Shown piece by piece: positions 36,243 to 44,511 of a stretch of DNA of 64,000 nucleotides. The DNA is taken from assembly GCA_029747585.1 (NCBI GenBank), contig JAPEVF010000004.1:124001-188000 (forward strand), written 5' to 3'. Positions within the stretch are counted from its first letter, which is position 1. Each line of letters starts with the position of its first letter. The DNA comes from Pleurotus djamor (Eukaryota > Basidiomycota > Agaricomycetes > Agaricales > Pleurotaceae). Made by a program: the position numbers and the translations under genes. The notes beneath the pieces are model-generated. The model was not told the DNA's origin and searched no databases. It saw only the letters and a program-made list of their open reading frames with translations.

Positions 36243-37304
36243 TCAAGCCGATCCCAAATACAAACGAGACCTCTGCTGATGCCTACGGCGGAGAGCCAAC
36301 AACATGAAGCTGCCGATAACCAATATCACCGTTGCTGCTACAAGTCCTCCAATGATAGGCCCAGTCTTGTTGGACGCGGTTGAAGTGGAGGAGATTGCAG
36401 TAGGAGTGGCAATCGGGGACTCGAATGTCGAAGTGAAAGTTGTGACATCCGTGGTGAGAACGACCACAGATGGCAGAACCACGTCGGTAGATTGAACCGT
36501 CGTAGTAACCGTAGCGACCGACCCATCCGAAACTACAGTAAGGACGGCAGTTGTCGTGGGTCGTATGGTGGAAATTACGGTGGCGGTTCCAGACGAAGTC
36601 GAAGTGATAGTAGTGGTTTTGACCTCGAGGGGTTGTCCAGGAGCAGCCGCAAGACCAGCACGAGTGGTGGCGGCTTCGTTATCTTCCTCTGCCACACCAT
36701 CGTTGCGACCTCCACCGCCTACCAAAACTTTCGCAGCTGAATGCGAAGGTAACGGCGTAGTCGACTGGGCTGTCGTAGCCGAGTTAGCCAAGGCCGTTGA
36801 GGCTTCAGTGTCCTGCTTGCCTTGACCAGCCGACGTGTGAGAGCCAGTAGCTGCATACTTCGCTTTGTTGTGCCCGTTGTCACCGACATTCTCTCTATCA
36901 TTCTGGTCTTGGGGGCCTTCCCCAACAGACTTCGACATTTGCGCGGGCGGTGATTCTGGAGCTGGCTTGGGGGGACCTTTATCATCGAGCTTGCCATCCG
37001 GTTGCGTAGGCTCGGACGTGGGCTGGTTGGCAGGCTTGAGGGGAGTCGCTTGACCCGTTCCTTCACCTTGATGAGGCCCGGACTCCGTTATGTCCCCCTT
37101 GCCTCCTTCGTATTTAGGGGGCGTAACAATGACCACGACAGTGTCTGACACATTGACTGTTTCTGTAAAATCACAGCGTCATCTCATTGGGGCAGGCAGG
37201 CGGTAGGCAGCTGGTCACCAACCTGTTCTTGAAGTGGACGAGAAATCAGGGGAAGCTCCTGTCTTCTCTCTCCGTGTACGACTTCGTGAAAAAGCGGTCG
37301 TCAT
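36243..37304 (-). CDS. Short paralogue of the mucin-like membrane protein
   Basis: A first exon at ATG 37304 (MTTAFSRSRTRREKTGASPD) joins through a GTTGGT..ACAG intron to the main exon (ETVNVSDTVVVIVTPPK) and ends at TGA 36245-36243; about 330 residues. The N-terminus echoes that of the large gene (MTSTRSRAGRRETG). The stretch before the membrane is nearly the same as in the large protein (PGQPLEVKTTTITSTSSGTA; VVSDGSVATVTTTVQSTDVV). The membrane helix (GPIIGGLVAATVILVIGSFM) differs, and the cytosolic tail is only about 15 residues. It lacks the huge low-complexity region. It may be a partial duplicate, a decoy or a tail-less receptor; no function can be proven. An ambiguous base at 36226 lies just past the stop. 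Confidence 0.8.
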
Positions 37305-37813
37305 CTAGGTACGCCCCGCGTATCAAGCAATAGACTTCGGAAGGAAAAGGGAGTGCAAAGGGATCTAAAACCAGAGATTGGGGAAAGGGTGGCATTCAAC
37401 TGGAAGACTGGCGCCATACTTAAGAGGTTGCCTCGCATCTTTCACATCTGAGTAGTCGTCAAAGTATCGCTTTGAAGAAGATGCAAAATCAGTTGCGGCA
37501 CTAACCTGAGAGATTTCTTTCCACAGAATCTCACCCATTGCTCTGTAAACATGCAGAGTTCCGATCATATAGATAGGCTGCGGTTACCGTACGACAGTCT
37601 ATCACCTGAATCATATCGAAGTAAGCTGTAGGTGATCAGAAGATCAATCCTTGTTGTTGAATGCAACCATGATCCAAGTCAAGTCGTTTAGGGGTGTCTA
37701 GGCATGGAGAGGAATTGATAGGGGAGCTAAAGTTCGTCAAATTCAACGGGGCATGGTCATATTGTTACTTCAGAGTAATGGGTGCACAGAGACTTCACTC
37801 CATATTCTGCGTT
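37305..37813. other. Intergenic region upstream of the short mucin-like gene
   Basis: About 0.5 kb between the start of the short mucin-like gene and the stop of the sugar transporter, both on the minus strand. It should hold the promoter of the former; no gene is seen. Confidence 0.45.
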
Positions 37814-40443
37814 TCATGAGCTCTCGGCCTTCTCTTCATCATTCTCTCTGACATCAGAGGGATCATTTTTATGCATTTGTTCGACCAAGTGTGGTCTCCA
37901 TCCAGCAGATCGCCATGGTTTGACCCCAGAACGATACAGTTCGTCGACCTGCGAGATAAAGGTAAGAAGCGAGGAAATGAGAGAGAGGTACGGCTATTTA
38001 CCTCTTCCAAACTCAGACCCTTGGTCTCAGGGATAAACAAGTAAACGTAGACGTAGCCGAAAACGAGCATTCCGAAGAATATCATCAGGATCAAAGGGCC
38101 GATACTACTCCGTGATTAAGCATTCGTACCACACGAGATTGAAAAAGGGAGGTTGTACTCATTAGCAATTCGTGGGGCAAAGAAACTAAGATAGTCAAAG
38201 AAATCAATAACCAGGAACTGAGAAACGGATGACCGCCGAACCTGAGCAAGAAGTTCCACAGCCAGTTCGTAGCACTGAGAACAGACAACCGTGAGTTTTC
38301 GATATTTACCATGGAAGTGCAAATTTCTTCCTTACCTTCCCAGAGCAATGGACTTTGCACGCACTCGGAGAGGGAATGATTCACCGAGATATACCCAAGG
38401 AGTGGGTCCCCAGAACATCGAGAAGGAGAACACATGTAAAACAGCGAACGCGATCAATGTGTCGCCTAGATACGGAGTTATCAGACGAAGATGACGGGGA
38501 GTTTGACTGCAGTGTACGGACCTCCTTGCCTGTTGCGCGTGGTAAGCTGGTCTAATGGGGTGTGTGGAGGGGCCAAGGTAAAGTGGCCAACCAGTCCGGC
38601 CTATCGAATGGATAGGTAAGATTTATACAGCAAAGCGGTCACAGATGAGAAACCTACAATAATGGAACAAATAGCTTCTAGAACGGATCCAGTGAGAAGT
38701 GACTGGATAATTGATTACGGTGAGCACAGGGTAGGATNANCANAAAAAGCGGGTCATGCAGTTACCTTCCTGCGTCCCCAAGATTCGATGAGGTACTAGA
38801 GTAGGCAAAGAGTCGATTTAGATGCAATGAGAACAAGAAAAAGAACGCACTAGAGCAGGGACTGTGCCAACAACAGAGACGGCTCCCAGGATAACTTGTA
38901 TGACGTATGGACTTAAACTGATACAAGGTCAAAAGGGGCGAGGAGTTCGAGTCTGAAAGGCGTACCTGGTTCCCGCACTCTCGAAGAACGTATCGCCGTA
39001 GTAGTCTGAAGAATTGAACTCGCAATTTACCTCCGGGTACCACATTAGGATGAGTATGAGTTGGCACTCACAATAGAAGTTCTGTCCGTTCAGCTGTTGG
39101 ATAAATTGCAGCATCATACCGTTCCCAGTTCGCTTCCAAAGCGCGTTTCTAGTTGAGAAGCATTCTAGCCACGTAGCCTTACCGCCGTCGTTTTCAGCTC
39201 TGATACCGAATTCGAGTTCTTCCACAATTTCCTTCACGAGGGGGTCATCAATGGGAACGCTGTTGAGTTCGGCGATGACTTTGCGGGCTTCTTCGCCGCG
39301 ATTGGTACCCATCAAGTGCCGACTGTTGGAATCGTTGAGCTACGAAGTCTCGCAAAGATAACTGGTCGTACTCACGGTGACTCGGGGAGGAAGAAAATAC
39401 CAGAAAGGAGGATGAGTCCCCATACCATTTGGAGACCCACAGGAACGCGCCATGAAGCGGAGTTGGGAACTTTGTGAGTGGCCAAGTCCAGGATGTAACT
39501 CAGGAAAATACTAGATGCGTAGGCGTCAGGTGAGATGATGCGATTTACCAGTTCAAGATACGTGACTTACCCAATGATGATTTGGAGTTGATACAACACT
39601 AAGAGCGTACCACGGAGAGCCTTCGGTGCGGTTTCACCATTGTACAGACTATCGTGCAATGTCGGTGTTTGGAATCGAGATAGTGGAAATAAGTCACGCA
39701 CGGAACGATAGCACTCATGGCACCGACCCCGAGACCAGCAACGAATCGCCCGACGGTGATCTGAGCTACTGAGAATTCTGTGCCGGTTTGTATGGCGACG
39801 CCGGCCGTAAAGATGGCAGACCAGATGAGGATGGACCCTCGTCGACCAAACCTGTCTGAAGTAAACGCCTGACCAAGCGCACCACTAATGATCATGAGTC
39901 CATGCACATCGTGAGATCAGGAGCGTAACTTACACGAATGTGCTGAGTTGATGAAGGAAATCAGTAAGGCATCGTGGTTGAAAGAGACGACAGGTACTCA
40001 CCCAGCCGAGAGCAAAGAAGTGATAATTGACTGTCGCTCAGGTGTCAAGACTTTCACGCCATCGCCATTCAGCTCGCCAAAACGATCAATGAAATCCGGC
40101 ATGATGAGACATCCCTGGAGGATGTCAGTATGAGTACGAGATGCAATGAGACCTTGATATTTAATACTTACAGAGATTACACCAATATCATATCCGAATA
40201 GAAATCCTGGAAGAAGCATTTATTACTACATTTCTGGAGTCAGCAAGTGGTATCGAAGTGCGGGACGTCGAAAGCTTACAACTGAGTCTTGGATTACTCC
40301 TGCGAGCATTCCACTGACCTCCTACAGTCAAGCCGAACGTGTGAAACAAGATGTGGAGTACTCGGAAACCATAATGACTGACCGAACGCAATGAAGATGG
40401 CCAACAGGATAGCCCGTCGATTCGTAGGGACTGCACGACCCAT
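37814..40443 (-). CDS. MFS sugar transporter
   Basis: ATG 40443 (MGRAVPTNRRAILLAIFIAF) and TGA 37816-37814, about ten exons. Membrane segments and family motifs in order: GFLFGYDIGVIS in helix 1, then SDRFGRRGS (the loop 2-3 signature), FVAGLGVGAMSAIVP, the GETAPKALRGTL block, WRVPVGLQMVWGLILLSGIF with LPESPR, the helix-7 motif QFIQQLNGQNFYYYGDTFF (joined over an intron), and near the end VYVYLFIPETKGLSLEEVDEL. These are hallmarks of the fungal sugar porter family (twelve helices, plasma membrane, proton symport or facilitation). The hydrophilic C-terminus ends in an acidic Glu/Asp/Lys stretch. The substrate cannot be read from sequence. Three ambiguous bases at 38738-38743 lie in or near an intron. 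Confidence 0.95.
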
Positions 40444-40550
40444 GATGGTTCACCAGAAAGTGCTCGAGATTGACACTTTCAAAGGACTGGGATCGGAAGG
40501 AAGAACAGAAGCTCTCACATCCATGCACGAGAGATTAAGAAGAAGCATAC

Positions 40551-40796
40551 ATGCTTCCGGCTAATTTCAAGAAAGGAAAATATGAATACATGACAAACGC
40601 GTTTAAAGCGGAATACATCCACTTCTTACGACATCTGCATGGAGTGACATCGCCTGATGAGTGCACGGTCCGTGACGCGGTCCGTAAGGTAAAAGCAACG
40701 GTAGGCCCGAATGGTGGTCAAAGAGGACTAGAGACTTGGGCGTCGCAGAGGGAAGGTGCTGATCAAGACGATGGTAGTTCAATGCAGCTGGATTGA
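40551..40796 (+). CDS. Possible small protein of unknown function
   Basis: A complete 81-codon frame (ATG 40551, TGA 40794-40796) with a stop codon just upstream in frame. The product is charged (FKKGKYEYMTNAFKAEYIHF, VRDAVRKVKATVGPNGGQRG) with an acidic end, and looks more protein-like than random frames. It starts 108 bp from the divergent transporter ATG. I recognise no family; it may be spurious. Confidence 0.35.
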   Translation: MLPANFKKGKYEYMTNAFKAEYIHFLRHLHGVTSPDECTVRDAVRKVKATVGPNGGQRGLETWASQREGADQDDGSSMQLD

Positions 40797-41301
40797 CGAT
40801 GTAGAACTTCTAGAGGTCCGGAAATTGGGGGTCAACTTCAACTTTGTTTCTCAAGGTCGTACTGAGTTTGGTGAGAGGAGATGGTGATCGGAAAGGCGTG
40901 AGCCGTGGGGACCAGCATGCAACAACAGGCGTCGCCTGGAAAAACTTCGGGTCACGGAGTCAACATCAACTTCGACCCCGCTTCCTGGTGGGGAAGTAAA
41001 TGTACACCGCGGGCTAGAGCCGCATTTCGAGTACGCAATGAGGGTTTGTCCGCGAGCTTGAGAAACGGTAGTAGCTGGACGACGTGACCATCTGGAAAAA
41101 GGATAAACCAAGGATAGACTGGAAGGCGTATAGGAGGTCAAAGGAGCCAAGGGGTTAGTTGAGTTAGGAACCGCGCCTATGAAGGCGCCCTGGTAGAAGA
41201 GGAAGGTTCACAGAGCACGGGAACCGGGCCTGTCCATTTGGGAAGCAGAAGAGGCGTTGGAGACGCCTCACTACCACGATACCACACCATCACAGGAAGG
41301 T
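40797..41301. other. Intergenic region before the HET-domain gene
   Basis: About 0.5 kb with no supported gene; presumed promoter of the HET-domain gene. A frame open from 41257 starts at TTG only. Confidence 0.4.
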
Positions 41302-43035
41302 ATGTCGGGCCCCTATGAAGCCGCCTTGGATGCCGAAAAGCAGGAGATCCGTGCGATCACCTTACATCCAGGTGAACCGGGGACAACAATCGTTTGTTCC
41401 TTCGATGTCGTGTCTCTTGTGGACAATCCGCCGTATGAAGCCTTATCATACGTTTGGGGTGATGCTAGCGTGGTGAGAGAGATTATCTTCGGCGGTAGGA
41501 CATGGCCCGTAACGTCGAATCTATTCGTCGCGCTTCAATATCTTCGCTCGAACGAAGAAAGCAGGGTCGTTTGGATCGATGCATTGTGTATAAACCAGAA
41601 CGATGTGAAGGAAAGAAACGAGCAAGTTCGGATCATGGGGGAGATATATCAGAAGGCAAGACAAGTGTTGATTTGGCTTGGAGAGGCCGAAGAAGAAGAG
41701 GAGGAGATGATCGCGCTCGTGAAAAGGATATCTATGAAGAGAGAGATGAGCGAGGAGGATGGGAAGGCTCTGATGTCGTTCTGTTCAGAACTGGCTCAGA
41801 AGCAATGGTTCACAAGGCTTTGGACAGTTCAGGAATTAGCACTCGCATCACACGATCCACTCGTCGGATGTGGACATCAGTGGGTACATTGGCAGACTTT
41901 ATGGGAAGTGTGGAATCGGGCAGCGAATGCTCTATTCCCAGATATGGACTTGGTAATGGGAGGACCTGTCTCCCCCTCCAAGGAAGACTCAGAGGAAGAT
42001 GCAAGAGCTAGGACTCGTCCGTACTCGATTAAGCTCGACCTCCTCTACAATACACGAAACGCAATTACCAAGAATGGGGGCGACAGTCTGCGAGACCTTC
42101 TCGTTGATACGCAGCGCAACAAAGTGACGGAACCACGAGATAGAGTATTTGCGTTACGAGGAATGATGCACAAAAGCGACCGAGACGAAATTACGGTGGA
42201 CTACGGTCGACCGGTTGGCATAGTTTATGCTGAAGCTATGGCACACCTCTTCAATAAAAGCCAAGGCCCGCTCTTTTTGTCAGGCATACAGCTCCTAGGT
42301 GAATCCTGGGGCCCATCAGCACCATCGTGGACACCCCGCTTCGGCAGTGATGAATTGTTACACCCCACCCAACTCCATCCACCAGGCGTTGGAGTGTCTG
42401 GGGTTGGAAGGAACTGTGACAATGGATTGGTCTCAAAAGACATGAAGACGCTGAGCGTGCGAGGAATGTATATCGACCAGGTGTTTGAGAAGTTGACATT
42501 CGGAAAAACAGGCGAATGCTTGGGTCAACTACTGGCGGTCGAAGCCCTCGTTCAAAAGGCACGCGAACTAGCTTCTTCATCCAGCAGCCATCGTCCATAC
42601 CTAAGCCAATTCAAAAGTAAAGAGCCGGTTTGGAGGACGCTCATCGCGAATAAGGGATACAGGGGTGCAACTCGTGAAGAAGCTCCAGAGTCATACGGCG
42701 ATGTCTACCAGCAGTTTTTGGGAGGCCGAATGGAAGGCGTTGACGAGTATGGCAGCCCAGCACGCGACTACAAGCTATCGTTGCTGGTCCGCTTGCCGAA
42801 CAAGTGCTTCTTTGTCACCAAGACTGGTTTTTATGGCATGGCTCCGGATTTTCTTAGGGAAGGAGATCATTTGGTCATTTGGTTTGGTGCTCCCACACCA
42901 TTTGTGCTAAGAAAGATGGGTGATGTGTGGATAGTCCTCGGGGTAGCGTATGTAGCAGGGATTATGGACGGCGAGATGGTGGATGAAATTTACTGTGAAG
43001 ACTTGGAGGATGACGAGATGTTCGTATGTCACTGA
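41302..43035 (+). CDS. HET-domain (heterokaryon incompatibility) protein
   Basis: Single exon, ATG 41302 to TGA 43033-43035, 577 codons; the open frame reaches 41257 but only with a TTG. The HET domain starts near residue 40: YEALSYVWGD, then RVVWIDALCINQNDVKERNE, IYQKARQVLIWLGEA and QKQWFTRLWTVQELALA. In filamentous fungi such domains take part in allorecognition and trigger death of incompatible fusion cells; some act in other immune-like responses. The C-terminal part contains NKVTEPRDRVFALRGMM, common in HET proteins, and an acidic end; no NACHT, ankyrin or WD repeats are seen. An inverted repeat begins 20 bp after the stop, so the 3' UTR and terminator must lie inside that repeat. Confidence 0.93.
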   Translation: MSGPYEAALDAEKQEIRAITLHPGEPGTTIVCSFDVVSLVDNPPYEALSYVWGDASVVREIIFGGRTWPVTSNLFVALQYLRSNEESRVVWIDALCINQNDVKERNEQVRIMGEIYQKARQVLIWLGEAEEEEEEMIALVKRISMKREMSEEDGKALMSFCSELAQKQWFTRLWTVQELALASHDPLVGCGHQWVHWQTLWEVWNRAANALFPDMDLVMGGPVSPSKEDSEEDARARTRPYSIKLDLLYNTRNAITKNGGDSLRDLLVDTQRNKVTEPRDRVFALRGMMHKSDRDEITVDYGRPVGIVYAEAMAHLFNKSQGPLFLSGIQLLGESWGPSAPSWTPRFGSDELLHPTQLHPPGVGVSGVGRNCDNGLVSKDMKTLSVRGMYIDQVFEKLTFGKTGECLGQLLAVEALVQKARELASSSSSHRPYLSQFKSKEPVWRTLIANKGYRGATREEAPESYGDVYQQFLGGRMEGVDEYGSPARDYKLSLLVRLPNKCFFVTKTGFYGMAPDFLREGDHLVIWFGAPTPFVLRKMGDVWIVLGVAYVAGIMDGEMVDEIYCEDLEDDEMFVCH

Positions 43036-43054
43036 ATCTTATAGGCACTGACTC

Positions 43055-43466
43055 CACTGATGGCGTATTGAGACGAAATCTGGGCCATCTTGTTCTGAGA
43101 GAAATGGAGATGCGGTATCGATTTCCCCAAGTGTACAAAGAGTGTCCCAGGACGCGATCTTGTTCTACAGTCTTGGGTTAGTGTTGTTCATGTTTTCGAC
43201 GCGTCAATCACCTTTATAATAGACTTCCTCCCATTTTCTTTCAGAATTGGTGGATTCAGCTTTTCCTGTGCTATCACCGGCGCGTCGTCGAAGATCGGTA
43301 GACTTTTCAAAGTGACAAAACGGAAAGGTTGTGGCTTCTTTCGGTTCAAGGTATCGAGTATCGGATTCTGAGGCACATCTGCAATTCGTGGAATGAAAAA
43401 CTGGGGTTGTATGGGCTGAAGACGCTGGAAATCATCGAGCTCATCGAGGGCGAAGTCATCCCACAT
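43055..43466 (-). pseudogene. Decayed mirror copy of the 5' end of the gamma-tubulin-complex gene
   Basis: Begins with ATG 43466 (MWDDFALDELDDFQRLQPIQ), matching the true gene, and runs to IDASKT and a piece of exon 2 before the similarity ends at 43055. Amino-acid changes relative to the intact gene are frequent after the first 50 codons (for example LNPPILKENGRK against LDASISKENRRR). At the first exon end the donor GTGAAC of the intact gene reads ATGAAC here, so normal splicing is lost. It has no downstream exons; the HET gene stop follows 20 bp further. I infer a non-functional fragment. Confidence 0.8.
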
Positions 43467-43642
43467 GGTGGTCGGGAGCAAAAGACGCGACGAGCGCTCA
43501 CACAGCGTGCGACCAAGAGTTTTTTTCTGAAAAAAACTATCATTTTTGTGAGGAGAAAATACATCAACTTTTTGCTTAAGTAGAATCTGCTAAATAATAT
43601 GTGTACTTTTTTGTAGATTTCTTGCGTGTAAAAAGGTTCTGT

Positions 43643-43657
43643 TTTTCGGCGCCAAAA
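43643..43657 (-). promoter_or_regulatory. E2F-like palindrome, left arm
   Basis: TTTTCGGCGCCAAAA, mirror of the element at 43907-43921. It resembles the E2F/MBF core flanked by T and A runs. It would serve a minus-strand promoter in the left arm. Confidence 0.35.
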
Positions 43658-43744
43658 GTCTCGAAAAGGGGACCTTTTCGCCCCTTTTTGCTCCTATAAA
43701 ATATTTACTTTTTGCGATCTTTTACACACGAAGAAATGCATTGC

Positions 43745-43819
43745 NTNTNNNAGGGNNGNANCTGGAGGCGNAAATGTTTCCANTTNGCANNCTTGAAAAA
43801 TGAAAAGGTTGGGGAAGAT
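43745..43819. other. Spacer of the inverted repeat with many ambiguous bases
   Basis: Seventy-five bases between the two arms, of which over a dozen are N. The readable part (GGAGGCG, TGAAAAATGAAAAGG) shows no gene. Quality loss at the centre of a palindrome is what sequencing or assembly trouble would produce. Confidence 0.7.
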
Positions 43820-44511
43820 GCAATGCATTTCTTCGTGTGTAAAAGATCGCAAAAAGTAAATATTTTATAGGAGCAAAAAGGGGCGAAAAGGTCCCCTTTT
43901 CGAGACTTTTGGCGCCGAAAAACAGAACCTTTTTACACGCAGAAAATCTACAAAACAGTACACATATTATTTAGCAGATTCTACTTAAGCAAAAAGTTGA
44001 TGTATTTTCTCCTCACAAAAATGACAGTTTTTTCAGNAAAAAAAACTCTTGGTCGCACGCTGTGTGAGCGCTCGTCGCGTCTTTTGCTCCCAACCCACCA
44101 TGTGGGATGACTTCGCCCTCGATGAGCTCGATGATTTCCAGCGTCTTCAGCCCATACAAACCCAGTTTTTCATTCCACGAATTGCAGATGCGCCTCAGAA
44201 TCCGATACTCGATACCTTGAATCGAAAGAAGCCACAACTTNCCCCNTCTGTCACTTTGAAGAGTCTACCGATCTTCGACGNCGCGCCGGTGATAGCACAG
44301 GAAAAGCTGGATGCATCAATTTCGAAAGAAAATCGGAGGCGGTTTATCCTCAAGGTGATTGACGCGTCGAAAACGTGAACATCACTAACCCAAGACTTTA
44401 GAACAAGATCGCGTCCTGGGACACTCTTTGTGCACCTCAAGAAATCGATACCGCCTCTCCATTTCTCTCAGAACAAGATGGCCCAGATTTCGTCTCAATA
44501 CGCCATCAGTG
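43820..44511 (+). repeat. Right arm of a large inverted repeat
   Basis: Holds the intact promoter region, leader and first two exon parts of the gamma-tubulin-complex gene (ATG 44100). It pairs with 43055-43744 across a 75-bp spacer. Five single Ns fall within this arm. Confidence 0.9.
43907..43921 (+). promoter_or_regulatory. E2F-like palindrome upstream of the gamma-tubulin-complex gene
   Basis: TTTTGGCGCCGAAAA lies about 180 bp before the ATG; GGGCGAAAAGG stands 25 bp further upstream. E2F and its fungal counterparts (SBF/MBF) bind GGCGC or CGCGAAA-type cores and drive G1/S genes, which fits a spindle-pole gene. A TATA-like TATTTTATAG lies at 43861-43870. Function is inferred. Confidence 0.4.

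Larger units (their letters stand above)
43055..43744 (-). repeat. Left arm of a large inverted repeat
   Basis: Reads on the minus strand like the plus strand at 43820-44511: promoter region, leader, ATG and first exons of the gamma-tubulin-complex gene. Outer ends are CATCAGTG on both sides; inner ends are GCAATGCATTT. The part before the ATG is almost identical; the coding part has many substitutions. Length about 690 bp. Confidence 0.9.

Noticed and set aside
43188..43481. Minus-strand frame in the left repeat arm as a separate functional gene
   Set aside because: It is a diverged copy of the first exon of the gamma-tubulin-complex gene with a lost splice donor and no later exons.
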